Below are positions 1 to 11,546 of a DNA stretch of 64,000 nt, piece by piece. This stretch comes from Tenacibaculum sp. MAR_2010_89. GTDB taxonomy: Bacteria > Bacteroidota > Bacteroidia > Flavobacteriales > Flavobacteriaceae. The stretch lies in the NCBI RefSeq assembly GCF_900105985.1, contig NZ_FNUB01000005.1, positions 992,001 through 1,056,000 on the forward strand, in the 5' to 3' direction. The stretch's first letter is position 1. Every line of letters starts with the position of its first letter. A model generated the notes under the pieces. That model did no database searches and had not been told where the DNA came from. It saw nothing but the letters and a program-made list of their open reading frames with translations. The position numbers and the translations under genes were made by a program.

Positions 1-3000
1 TCCAACGGTGACGATCGCAGCTTTTAGTCCAGGGACTAGCACACGCTGTCAAGGAGCAGGCAGTGTAACGACCACTACCACAGGAACGAATTCAACAGGA
101 ATCACTTATAGTTTAGATGCAGCTTCACTCACTGGAGGGAATAGTATTAATAGCGCAACAGGAGAAGTAACCTATGTAGCAGGTTGGAGTGGAACCACGA
201 CCATTACAGCAAGCGCTGCAGGATGTAATGGCCCAGCGACTACGACTCATGTGGTGACAGTAACTCCAACGGTGACGATCGCAGCTTTTAGTCCAGGGAC
301 TAGCACACGCTGTCAAGGAGCAGGAAGTGTAACGACCACTACCACAGGAACGAATTCAACAGGAATCACTTATAGCTTAGATGCTGCTTCACTCACTGGA
401 GGGAATAGTATTAATAGCGCAACAGGAGAAGTAACCTATGTAGCAGGTTGGAGTGGAACCACGACCATTACAGCAAGCGCTGCAGGATGTAACGGCCCAG
501 CGACTACGACTCATGTGGTGACGGTAACTCCAACGGTGACGATCGCAGCTTTTAGTCCAGGGACTAGCACACGCTGTCAAGGAGCAGGCAGTGTAACGAC
601 CACTACCACAGGAACGAATTCAACAGGAATCACTTATAGTTTAGATGCAGCTTCACTCACTGGAGGGAATAGTATTAATAGCGCAACAGGAGAAGTAACC
701 TACGCAGCAGGTTGGAGTGGTACTACCACGATAACAGCAAGCGCGGCAGGATGTAACGGCCCAGCGACTACGACTCATGTGGTGACAGTAACTCCAACGG
801 TGACGATCGCAGCTTTTAGTCCAGCTACCAGCACACGCTGTCAAGGAGCAGGCAGTGTAACGACCACTACCACAGGAACGAATTCAACAGGAATCACTTA
901 TAGCTTAGATGCAGCTTCACTGACTGGAGGGAATAGTATTAATAGCGCAACAGGAGAAGTAACCTATGCAGCAGGTTGGAGTGGAACCACGACCATTACA
1001 GCAAGCGCAGCAGGATGTAACGGCCCAGCGACTACGACTCATGTGGTGACAGTAACTCCAACGGTGACGATCGCAGCTTTTAGTCCAGGGACTAGCACAC
1101 GCTGTCAAGGAGCAGGCAGTGTAACGACCACTACCACAGGAACGAATTCAACAGGAATCACTTATAGTTTAGATGCTGCTTCACTGACTGGGGGGAATAG
1201 TATTAATAGCGCAACAGGAGAAGTAACCTACGCAGCAGGTTGGAGTGGAACCACGACCATTACAGCAAGCGCTGCAGGATGTAACGGCCCAGCGACTACG
1301 ACTCATGTGGTGACGGTAACTCCAACGGTGACGATCGCAGCTTTTAGTCCAGCTACCAGCACACGCTGTCAAGGAGCAGGCAGTGTAACGACCACTACCA
1401 CAGGAACGAATTCAACAGGAATCACTTATAGTTTAGATGCAGCTTCACTCACTGGAGGGAATAGTATTAATAGCGCAACAGGAGAAGTAACCTATGTAGC
1501 AGGTTGGAGTGGAACCACCACGATAACAGCAAGCGCTGCAGGATGTAACGGCCCAGCGACTACGACTCATGTGGTGACGGTAACTCCAACGGTGACGATC
1601 GCAGCTTTTAGTCCAGGGACTAGCACACGCTGTCAAGGAGCAGGAAGTGTAACGACCACTACCACAGGAACGAATTCAACAGGAATCACTTATAGTTTAG
1701 ATGCAGCTTCACTCACTGGAGGGAATAGTATTAATAGCGCAACAGGAGAAGTAACCTATGTAGCAGGTTGGAGTGGAACCACGACCATTACAGCAAGCGC
1801 TGCAGGATGTAATGGCCCAGCGACTACGACTCATGTGGTGACAGTAACTCCAACGGTGACGATCGCAGCTTTTAGTCCAGGGACTAGCACACGCTGTCAA
1901 GGAGCAGGAAGTGTAACGACCACTACCACAGGAACGAATTCAACAGGAATCACTTATAGCTTAGATGCTGCTTCACTCACTGGAGGGAATAGTATTAATA
2001 GCGCAACAGGAGAAGTAACCTATGTAGCAGGTTGGAGTGGAACCACGACCATTACAGCAAGCGCTGCAGGATGTAACGGCCCAGCGACTACGACTCATGT
2101 GGTGACGGTAACTCCAACGGTGACGATCGCAGCTTTTAGTCCAGGGACTAGCACACGCTGTCAAGGAGCAGGCAGTGTAACGACCACTACCACAGGAACG
2201 AATTCAACAGGAATCACTTATAGTTTAGATGCAGCTTCACTCACTGGAGGGAATAGTATTAATAGCGCAACAGGAGAAGTAACCTACGCAGCAGGTTGGA
2301 GTGGTACTACCACGATAACAGCAAGCGCGGCAGGATGTAACGGCCCAGCGACTACGACTCATGTGGTGACAGTAACTCCAACGGTGACGATCGCAGCTTT
2401 TAGTCCAGCTACCAGCACACGCTGTCAAGGAGCAGGCAGTGTAACGACCACTACCACAGGAACGAATTCAACAGGAATCACTTATAGCTTAGATGCAGCT
2501 TCACTGACTGGAGGGAATAGTATTAATAGCGCAACAGGAGAAGTAACCTACGCAGCAGGTTGGAGTGGAACCACGACCATTACAGCAAGCGCTGCAGGAT
2601 GTAACGGCCCAGCGACTACGACTCATGTGGTGACGGTAACTCCAACGGTGACGATCGCAGCTTTTAGTCCAGGGACTAGCACACGCTGTCAAGGAGCAGG
2701 CAAGTGTAACGACCACTACCACAGGAACGAATTCAACAGGAATCACTTATAGTTTAGATGCTGCTTCACTGACTGGGGGGAATAGTATTAATAGCGCAAC
2801 AGGAGAAGTAACCTACGCAGCAGGTTGGAGTGGAACCACCACGATAACAGCAAGCGCTGCAGGATGTAACGGCCAGCGACTACGACTCATGTGGTGACGG
2901 TAACTCCAACGGTGACGATCGCAGCTTTTAGTCCAGCTACCAGCACACGCTGTCAAGGAGCAGGCAGTGTAACGACCACTACCACAGGAACGAATTCAAC

Positions 3001-3696
3001 AGGAATCACTTATAGTTTAGATGCAGCTTCACTCACTGGAGGGAATAGTATTAATAGCGCAACAGGAGAAGTAACCTATGTAGCAGGTTGGAGTGGAACC
3101 ACCACGATAACAGCAAGCGCTGCAGGATGTAACGGCCCAGCGACTACGACTCATGTGGTGACGGTAACTCCAACGGTGACGATCGCAGCTTTTAGCCCAG
3201 GGACTAGCACACGCTGTCAAGGAGCAGGAAGTGTAACGACCACTACCACAGGAACGAATTCAACAGGAATCACTTATAGTTTAGATGCAGCTTCACTCAC
3301 TGGAGGGAATAGTATTAATAGCGCAACAGGAGAAGTAACCTACGTAGCAGGTTGGAGTGGAACCACCACGATAACAGCAAGCGCGGCAGGATGTAACGGC
3401 CCAGCGACTACGACTCATGTGGTGACGGTAACTCCAACGGTGACTATCGCAGCTTTTAGTCCAGGGACTAGCACACGCTGTCAAGGAGCAGGAACTGTAA
3501 CGACCACTACCACAGGAACGAATTCAACAGGAATCACTTATAGTTTAGATGCAGCTTCACTCACTGGAGGGAATAGTATTAATAGCGCAACAGGAGAAGT
3601 AACCTATGCAGCAGGTTGGAGTGGAACCACGACCATTACAGCAAGCGCTGCAGGATGTAACGGCCCAGCGACTACGACTCATGTGGTGACTATTGG
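1..3696 (+). repeat. 264-bp tandem repeat array, 14 copies
   Basis: Units begin at 1, 265, 529, 793, 1057, 1321, 1585, 1849, 2113, 2377, 2641, 2905, 3169 and 3433. Each encodes 88 residues starting TVTIAAFSP and ending HVVTVTP, with Cys in TRCQGAG and in AAGCNGPA. The period is exactly 264 even across the two compensating indels. Variants (VAGW/AAGW, SPGTS/SPATS) are shuffled among copies. The sixfold block 1-1584 recurs as 1585-3168 with only a few differences. The array may continue upstream of the window. Confidence 0.97.
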
Positions 3697-6600
3697 AGGT
3701 TTAGTAAGTTTATCTATTAATGATATCACTTCAGATAATATATTAAATGCAGCAGAAGCAGGAACAACGATTGCAGTGACAGGAACAGTAGGAGGAGACT
3801 TTAATGTAGGAGATACCGTAACGTTAGTTGTAAATGGAAATACGTATACAGGAGTAGTTGATGCTTTAGGAAACTATAGTATTGATGTTCCAGGTTCAGA
3901 TTTAGCAGCTGATGGAGATACTACAGTAGATGGTAGTTTTCTAGCAACTTTAACTTGTTCTGCTACAGATACCCAAGTTTATAGTGTTGATACGGTTTTA
4001 CCAGTACCAACGATTAGCGTAGATGATATTACAGCAGATAATGTATTAAATGCAGCAGAAGCAGGAACAACGATTGCAGTAACAGGAACCGTAGGCGGAG
4101 ACTTTAATGTAGGAGATACCGTAATGTTAGTTGTAAATGGAAATACCTATACAGGAGTAGTTGATGCTTTAGGAAACTATAGTATAGATGTACCAGGATC
4201 AGATTTAGCAGCGGATGGAGATACCACAGTAGATGCTAGTGTAAGTACTACCGATGGATCAGGAAATACAGCAACTGCAAATGATACCCAAGTTTATAGT
4301 GTTGATACAGTTTTACCAGTACCAACGATTAGCGTAGATGATATTACAACAGATAATATATTAAATGCAGCAGAAGCAGGAACAACGATTGCAGTAACAG
4401 GAACAGTAGGAGGAGACTTTAATGTAGGAGATACGGTAACGTTAGTTGTAAATGGAAATACGTATACAGGAGTAGTTGATGCTTTAGGAAACTATAGTAT
4501 AGATGTACCAGGCTCAGATTTAGCAGCTGATGGAGATACTACAGTAGATGCGAGTGTAAGTACTACCGATGGATCAGGTAATACAGCAACTGCAAATGAT
4601 ACCCAAGTTTATAGTGTTGATACAGTTTTACCAGTACCAACGATTAGCGTAGATGACATTACAGCAGATAACATTTTAAATGCAGCTGAAGCAGGAACAA
4701 CGATTGCAGTAACAGGAACCGTAGGCGGAGACTTTAATGTAGGAGATACCGTAACGTTAGTTGTAAATGGAAATACCTATACAGGAGTAGTTGATGCTTT
4801 AGGAAACTATAGTATTGATGTACCAGGATCAGATTTAGCAGCGGATGGGGATACCACAGTAGATGCTAGTGTAAGTACTACCGATGGAACAGGAAATACA
4901 GCGACTGCTACAGATACTCAAGTTTATAGTGTTGATACAGTTTTACCAGTACCAACGATAAGTGTAGATGATATTACAACAGATAATATATTAAATGCAG
5001 CAGAAGCAGGAACAACGATTGCAGTAACAGGAACAGTAGGAGGAGACTTTAATGTAGGAGATACGGTAACGTTAGTTTTAAATGGAAATACGTATACAGG
5101 AGTAGTTGATGCTTTAGGAAACTATAGTATAGATGTACCAGGCTCAGATTTAGCAGCTGATGGAGATACCACAGTAGATGCTAGTGTAAGTACTACCGAT
5201 GGATCAGGAAATACAGCAACTGCAAGTGATACTCAAGTTTATAGTGTTGATACAGTTTTACCAGTACCAACGATAAGTGTAGATGATATTACAGCAGATA
5301 ATATATTGAATGCAGCAGAAGCAGGAACAACGATTGCAGTAACAGGAACAGTAGGCGGAGACTTTAATGTAGGAGATACCGTAACGTTAGTTGTAAATGG
5401 AAATACCTATACAGGAGTAGTTGATGCTTTAGGAAACTATAGTATAGATGTACCAGGCTCAGATTTAGCAGCGGATGGAGATACCACAGTAGATGCTAGT
5501 GTAAGTACTACCGATGGATCAGGAAATACAGCAACTGCAATTGATACTCAAGTTTATAGTGTTGATACAGTTTTACCAGTACCAACGATTAGCGTAGATG
5601 ATATCACGGCAGATAATGTATTAAATGCAGCAGAAGCAGGAACAACGATTGCAGTAACAGGAACCGTAGGCGGAGACTTTAATGTAGGAGATACCGTAAC
5701 GTTAGTTGTAAATGGAAATACCTATACAGGAGTAGTTGATGCTTCAGGAAACTATAGTATTGATGTACCAGGATCAGATTTAGCAGCGGATGGAGATACC
5801 ACAGTAGATGCTAGTGTAAGTACTACCGATGGATCAGGAAATACAGCAACTGCAAATGATACCCAAGTTTATAGTGTTGATACAGTTTTACCAGTACCAA
5901 CGATTAGCGTAGATGATATCACGGCAGATAATGTATTAAATGCAGCAGAAGCAGGAACAACGATTGCAGTAACAGGAACCGTAGGAGGAGACTTTAATGT
6001 GGGAGATACCGTAACGTTAGTTGTAAATGGAAATACCTATACAGGAGTAGTTGATGCTTTAGGAAACTATAGTATAGATGTACCAGGATCAGATTTAGCA
6101 GCTGATAGTGACTTAACGGTAGATGCAAGTGTCATAACAGAAGATTCATCAGGAAATACAGCAACTGCAAATGATACTCAAGTTTATAGTTTGAAGGATA
6201 CCGATGGCGATGGAATACCAGATAGTGTAGATGTAGATGATGATAATGATGGAATCCCAGATACAGCAGAAGGAACTGGAGATACAGATGGAGATGGAAT
6301 ACCAGATAGTTTAGATTTAGATAGTGATAATGATGGAATATTAGATGTAGATGAAGGCGGAAATGGCGATTTAGATACCAATGGCGATGGAGTTATCGAT
6401 TCAAATGATACAGGCTATGTAGATGCAGACAATGATGGGCAAGCAGATGATTCAGTAGACACAGATGAAGAACCAGATACAGATGGTGATGGCGTACCGG
6501 ATTATCAAGATTTAGATAGTGACAATGATGGAATCAATGATGTTATAGAGAATGGAAATGGCGATTTAGATACGAACAATGATGGAATTATCGATTCAAA

Positions 6601-8416
6601 TGATACTGGAGGATCAGATAGTGATGGCGATGGTATTTCAGATAGTGTAGATTCAGATTCAAGTAATTTCGGAGAAGGAAATGGAGGAGAAGGAGATACA
6701 GTTGATACAGATGGCGATGGCGTACCAGATTATCAAGATTTAGATAGTGACAATGATGGAATCAATGATGTTATAGAGAATGGAAATGGCGATTTAGATA
6801 CGAACAATGATGGAATTATCGATTCAAATGATACTGGAGGATCAGATAGTGATGGCGATGGTATTTCAGATAGTGTAGATTCAGATTCAAGTAATTTCGG
6901 AGAAGGAAATGGAGGAGAAGGAGATACAGTTGATACAGATGGCGATGGCGTACCAGATTATCAAGATTTAGATAGTGATGATGATGGTATCAATGATATT
7001 ACTGAAGGCGGAAATGATGATGATGATGGAAACGGAGTAGTAGATGGTCCAGATAGTGACGGAGATGGAATTTCAGATGAAGTAGATGAAGATGATTCAG
7101 GATTTGGAGATTCAGGAAATACAGATGTAAATGATACAGATCCAACTGATCCAGATAGTGGAGGAACAGGAGTTGTAACAGATAGTGGAACAGATTCAGA
7201 TGGCGATGGTATATCAGATAGTGTTGATGGCGATGATTCAGGATTTGGAGATGCAACTGATACCGATGGTGATGGAATTCCAGATCATCTAGATGTAGAT
7301 GATGATAATGATGGAATACCAGATACAGCAGAAGGAACTGGAGATACAGATGGCGATGGAATACCAGATAGTTTAGATTTAGATAGTGATAATGATGGGA
7401 TTTTAGATGTAGATGAAGGCGGAAATGGTGATTTAGATACCAATGGCGATGGAGTTATCGATTCAAATGATACAGGATATGTAGATGCAGATAATGATGG
7501 TCAGGCAGATAATTCAGTGGATACTGATGAAGAACCAGATACAGATGGCGATGGAGTACCAGATTATCAAGATTTAGATAGTGATAATGATGGAATCAAT
7601 GATGTTATTGAGAATGGAAATGGTGATTTAGACACGAACAATGATGGAGTTATCGATTCAAATGATACTGGAGGCTCAGATAGTGATGGCGATGGTATAT
7701 CAGATAGTGTAGATTCAGATTCAAGTAATTTCGGAGAAGGAGATGGAGGAGAAGGAGACACAGTTGATACAGATGGCGATGGCGTACCAGATTACCAGGA
7801 CTTAGATAGTGATGATGATGGAATTAATGATATTACTGAAGGAGGAAATGATGATATGGATGGTAATGGAGTAGTAGATGGTCCAGATAGTGACGGAGAT
7901 GGAATTTCAGATGAAGTAGATGAAGATGATTCAGGATTTGGAGATTCAGGAAATAATGATAACTTACCTGATGGGAACTCTGATGGTATCCCAGATGTTA
8001 TTGATCCAAATGAAGGTGGAGGAACAGGAGTTTTACCAGATAGTGGAACAGATTCAGACGGTGATGGAATTGCTGATAGTGCAGATTTAAACGATTCTAT
8101 TTTTGGAGACGCTATTGGAATTGATGACTGTGTTAGTGTTTACAATGAGTTTACACCCAATGATGATGGTAGTAATGATACTTTAATAATTGATTGTATA
8201 GAAAATTATCCTACAAATACATTAGAAATATTTAATAGATGGGGTAATTTAGTGTATAAAAAGAAGCAGTATAATAATAAGTGGGATGGTACCTCTACAG
8301 GAAGAGTAAATATTCAAGTAGACAATAAATTACCTTCTGGAACATATTTTTATGTTCTTGATTTAGGAAATGGTACAAAACCTAAAAAGGGGTGGATCTA
8401 TATTAATAGAGATTAA
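1..8416 (+). CDS. Giant SprB-like repeat adhesin, T9SS type-B substrate (5' end outside window)
   Basis: Probable cell-surface adhesin exported by the type IX secretion system. About 2,800 residues are visible and the N-terminus lies upstream of base 1. Order: 14 copies of an 88-residue Ser/Thr/Gly-rich repeat with two Cys per unit (1-3696); eight 105-residue Ig-like repeats (about 3697-6190); an acidic block of thrombospondin-type-3-like DxDxDG repeats, probably Ca-binding (6190-8090); and a C-terminal gliding-motility/CHU_C type-B sorting domain (about 8110-8416, with motifs [11 protein letters not shown] and [12 protein letters not shown], ending KGWIYINRD). The frame is interrupted twice within one repeat: an extra A near 2702 causes a stop at 2752, and a missing C near 2873 restores the original frame. 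The two cancel exactly, so I annotate one gene. SprF-like and PorE-like partners follow directly. Role by analogy with SprB; ligand unknown. Confidence 0.85.
3697..6190 (+). repeat. 315-bp Ig-like tandem repeats, 8 copies
   Basis: Unit boundaries fall at 4001, 4316, 4631, 4946, 5261, 5576 and 5891 (period 315 bp, 105 residues). Each unit carries [32 protein letters not shown] and [18 protein letters not shown], typical of bacterial Ig-like domains in large adhesins. The first unit is divergent near its end and the last has a variant tail ([15 protein letters not shown]). Confidence 0.92.
6190..8090 (+). repeat. Acidic thrombospondin-3-like repeats, about two long units
   Basis: Dense DTDGDGIPD and DSDNDGI motifs, the DxDxDG calcium-loop pattern. 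The organisation matches the 278-residue higher-order unit of the second adhesin (35.8-40.8 kb). A 228-bp segment is directly duplicated around 6500-6955, adding an extra [18 protein letters not shown] block. Confidence 0.9.
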
Positions 8417-8545
8417 TGTTATAAATTTGCAAAATTTTATAAAAAAGACTATTTTTTGTTTAAATGTTTGCAATATAGTTTTTTACTGTATTTTTAAATA
8501 AAATAATAAAAAAAATCGTTAATAAACCTAAAGAAATTAGTAAGG

Positions 8546-9469
8546 ATGAATAATATATTAAAAGTAATCAGCATACTAATATTAATGCTAAGTTCATGTA
8601 TAGTAAGCGGACAGCAAGATCCTCAGTATACACAATATATGTTTAATACAATGAGTGTTAATCCAGCATATGTAGGTTCAAAAGGACATACAATGATCAA
8701 CGTTTTGGCAAGAACTCAATGGGTTGGAATTGATGGAGCGCCAGATACTCAAACATTAAGTTATGATACTCCGTTAGGATATTCAGGAGTTGGATTAGGA
8801 ATAAATTTGGTAAATGATGCAATTGGTCCATCTAATGAAACGTATATAGATGCAAATGTTTCTTATACCGTTCGAACAAGTGAAGATGGAAATTTAGCAT
8901 TTGGATTAAAGTTGGGAGGGCGTTTTTTTAATGTAGACTGGAGTAAAGGAGTTTTTCGAGATGGAAATGATAGATCATTAAATCAAAATATAAGTAAGTT
9001 TTTACCAACAATAGGAGCAGGAGTTTATTATTACAAGTCAAATTGGTATTTAGGTTTTGCAGTTCCAAACATTTTGAGAACAGATCATTATGATGATGTG
9101 TCAAGTGGAGGAGTTGTGGCAACAGAAAGAATGCATTATTTTTTAATAGGAGGTTATGTATTTGATTTAAGCGAAACAATAAAGTTTAAGCCAGCAGTAT
9201 TAAGTAAAATAGTAAGTGGAGCACCATTATCATTAGATGTATCAGCAAACTTTTTATTTAATGATAAATTTAGAGTTGGAGTAGCATGGAGATGGGATGA
9301 TTCAATTAGTGCAATGTTAGGGTTTCAAATTAATGAATCATTACAAATAGGTTATGCTTACGATTTAACGACATCTAATTATAGTAATTACAATTCAGGA
9401 ACTCATGAAGTAATGCTTCGATATGAGATATTTAAAGAACAAAAGATGAAATCGCCAAGATTTTTCTAG
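8546..9469 (+). CDS. PorP/SprF-family T9SS outer-membrane protein (copy 1)
   Basis: 307 aa with a signal peptide ending near SGQQ, followed by the family hallmark DPQYTQYMFNTMSVNPAYVGS. The rest alternates short beta strands ending in aromatic residues, consistent with an outer-membrane beta-barrel. SprF-type proteins are needed for secretion or surface attachment of type-B CTD adhesins encoded next to them, so this is presumably the partner of the upstream adhesin. The 31 bases before the start (8515-8545) are conserved before the second copy. That copy (41337-42260) differs at only three residues: M14I, S21Y, and V to A in the GVAWRW stretch. Family membership is clear; function is by analogy. 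Confidence 0.92.
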   Translation: MNNILKVISILILMLSSCIVSGQQDPQYTQYMFNTMSVNPAYVGSKGHTMINVLARTQWVGIDGAPDTQTLSYDTPLGYSGVGLGINLVNDAIGPSNETYIDANVSYTVRTSEDGNLAFGLKLGGRFFNVDWSKGVFRDGNDRSLNQNISKFLPTIGAGVYYYKSNWYLGFAVPNILRTDHYDDVSSGGVVATERMHYFLIGGYVFDLSETIKFKPAVLSKIVSGAPLSLDVSANFLFNDKFRVGVAWRWDDSISAMLGFQINESLQIGYAYDLTTSNYSNYNSGTHEVMLRYEIFKEQKMKSPRFF

Positions 9470-9489
9470 AACAATTAAACGGACGGGAC

Positions 9490-11427
9490 ATGAAAAGAAC
9501 AATACTTTTATTATTATTGTTAGTAACTGCTATGGCTTTTGGGCAACGAAAATATGCAGCTGATAGGTATTTTAAAGAATACGCTTATAAAAAATCAGCA
9601 GAACTGTATGAAACTATTTATAACAAAGATGACAAAACATATTTGGTTATAAGTAGGTTGGCAGACTCATATTATTTTAATGTTGATTTTGATAAAGCAG
9701 AAAAATGGTATGCTGAATTAATGAACAAATTCGAATTAATGGCTTTACCAAAGCATGTGTTTAGATATGCTCAAACATTAAAAAGTAATGGTAAAATTGA
9801 AGAGTCAGATAGTTGGTTATTGAAATTGAAAAGAAATGATAGTAGAGTAAAAGCATTAGAGAAAAATAAAAATTACTTTATAGAATATTCAAACAGGCCA
9901 AAAACGTATATAAATATTCACAATCTTTCAGTGAATACAAAGTATTCTGATTTTGGTGGTTTTGTACATGATAATACATTGTATTTCGCTTCTACTAAAC
10001 CTATAGATGTTAAAGATACTCGATTATATAAATGGAATAATCAACCATATTTAAACGTTTATTCGTCTAAAGAAAAAAACGTCGGAGAAGATAGAATATT
10101 ATATGTAGGCACTTCAGAAAAATTAAATTCAATAAATTCTAAATATCATGAATCTAATGTAGTTATAACAAGAGATGGTTCAACAATGTATTTTACTAGA
10201 AATAATTATGATGGTGATAAATTAAAAGGAGATAAAGAAAGAACTACACATTTAAAGATATATAAAGTAAGTAAAGTAAATGAGGTGTGGGGTGATTTGA
10301 AAGAATTATCTTTTAATAATGATAATTATTCTGTAGGGCATCCTGCATTAAGTCCTGATGAGAGAACATTATACTTTGTATCTGATATGCCGAATGGCTA
10401 TGGAAGCACAGATATTTATAAAGTAGCCATAGATGATAATGGTAATTATGGAAAACCAGAAAATTTAGGTGCAACAATTAATACTGAAGGAAGAGAAATG
10501 TTTCCATTTGTAGGAAATGATAATCGGTTGTATTTTTCTTCAGATGGGCATATAGGATTAGGAGCTTTAGATATTTTTGAGAGCGAGATAAAAGAAAACT
10601 CTTTTTCAGAGCCTATAAATTTGGGAAAACCTATTAATGGACCTAGAGATGATTTTTCTTTTGTAATAAATAAAGAGCTTTTTCAGGGATATTTTACATC
10701 AAATAGAAAAGGAGGAAAAGGAGATGATGATATTTATAGTTTTATAATTTACAACTGTAAAGAAGATATAAAAGGAATTGTATCAGACACAAGAACTGGA
10801 AACCCTATTGATAATGTAACTGTACGATTAATAAATGAAAAAGGAGAACCAATATCTGAGCAAGTAACAAAATCTGATGGAGCTTATTCTTTTGAAAAAA
10901 TTGATTGTGAAAAGAACTTTGTAGTGGTCGCTTCAAAAGATGATTATAAAGCAACACAAAAAGAAACAGTAACTTTAGATGTAAATAAGAAAGTATTAAA
11001 AACAGATTTACAATTAGAGTCTTTAATTGTAGAAAATCAAATAATTATAAACCCAATTTATTTTGACTTTGACCTATTCAATATTCGAGAGGATGCTGAA
11101 TATGAATTAGAAAACATTGTGTCTGTTATGAAAAACAATCCAGAAATGGTTATAAAAATTGAATCACATACAGATAGTAGAGGAACTAAAGAGTATAATA
11201 GAATTCTTTCAGATAATAGAGCTAAATCTACAAGAGATTATATAATTTCAAGAGGAATTGATTCAAAAAGAATAGAAAGTGCAATTGGTTATGGGGAAGA
11301 CCAATTATTAAATAATTGTAAAGAAGGAAGAAAAAGTAAATGTACAGAAGAAGAACATCAAAAGAATAGAAGATCGTATTTTTATATTTTAGAAACTATT
11401 AAAAATGTAAAATCAAGTAATAAATAA
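9490..11427 (+). CDS. PorE-like OmpA-family protein (copy 1)
   Basis: 645 aa. A signal peptide (MKRTILLLLLLVTAMAFGQ) is followed by a TPR-like N-terminal region (residues about 20-130), PD40/WD40-like beta-propeller repeats (about 140-415; TLYFVSDMPNGYGSTDIY is typical), a carboxypeptidase-regulatory-like beta sandwich (about 420-510; IKGIVSDTRTGNPIDNVTV), and a C-terminal OmpA peptidoglycan-binding domain (about 520-630) with IESHTDSRGTKEYN and LSDNRAKSTRDYI. This order matches PorE of the T9SS, which tethers outer-membrane components to peptidoglycan. It lies 20 bp after the SprF-like gene, so the two are probably co-transcribed, and a strong terminator follows. The paralogue at 42280 is clearly diverged. 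Confidence 0.88.
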   Translation: MKRTILLLLLLVTAMAFGQRKYAADRYFKEYAYKKSAELYETIYNKDDKTYLVISRLADSYYFNVDFDKAEKWYAELMNKFELMALPKHVFRYAQTLKSNGKIEESDSWLLKLKRNDSRVKALEKNKNYFIEYSNRPKTYINIHNLSVNTKYSDFGGFVHDNTLYFASTKPIDVKDTRLYKWNNQPYLNVYSSKEKNVGEDRILYVGTSEKLNSINSKYHESNVVITRDGSTMYFTRNNYDGDKLKGDKERTTHLKIYKVSKVNEVWGDLKELSFNNDNYSVGHPALSPDERTLYFVSDMPNGYGSTDIYKVAIDDNGNYGKPENLGATINTEGREMFPFVGNDNRLYFSSDGHIGLGALDIFESEIKENSFSEPINLGKPINGPRDDFSFVINKELFQGYFTSNRKGGKGDDDIYSFIIYNCKEDIKGIVSDTRTGNPIDNVTVRLINEKGEPISEQVTKSDGAYSFEKIDCEKNFVVVASKDDYKATQKETVTLDVNKKVLKTDLQLESLIVENQIIINPIYFDFDLFNIREDAEYELENIVSVMKNNPEMVIKIESHTDSRGTKEYNRILSDNRAKSTRDYIISRGIDSKRIESAIGYGEDQLLNNCKEGRKSKCTEEEHQKNRRSYFYILETIKNVKSSNK

Positions 11428-11448
11428 TATAGTAAAGTATATAAAAGC

Positions 11449-11480
11449 AAAAAAACGTCTCTATTCAGAGGCGTTTTTTT
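11449..11480 (+). terminator. Rho-independent terminator after the first adhesin module
   Basis: Stem AAAAAACGTCTC / GAGGCGTTTTTT (one G-T pair) with loop TATTCA and a T run, 22 bp after the OmpA stop. Confidence 0.85.
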
Positions 11481-11513
11481 ATAAGTCAAACATTACAATT
11501 ACAAGAAAATACG

Positions 11514-11521
11514 TAATTTCG
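11514..11521 (+). promoter_or_regulatory. Possible -7 box for ileS
   Basis: TAATTTCG is a one-base variant of the Bacteroidota TAnnTTTG -7 element, 25 bp before the ileS ATG and just after a terminator. No clear TTTG -33 box is seen. Confidence 0.35.
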
Positions 11522-11546
11522 CACATTCAATAAATATAATAACAAA

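Noticed and set aside
125..3484. Repeated minus-strand 63-codon ORFs opposite the 264-bp repeats
   Set aside because: They recur once per repeat unit and only reflect the lack of stops in the complement of a coding repeat.
1..3696. Could the regular repeats be a CRISPR array?
   Set aside because: Units are 255-315 bp, fully coding, and have no unique spacers; no cas genes are present.
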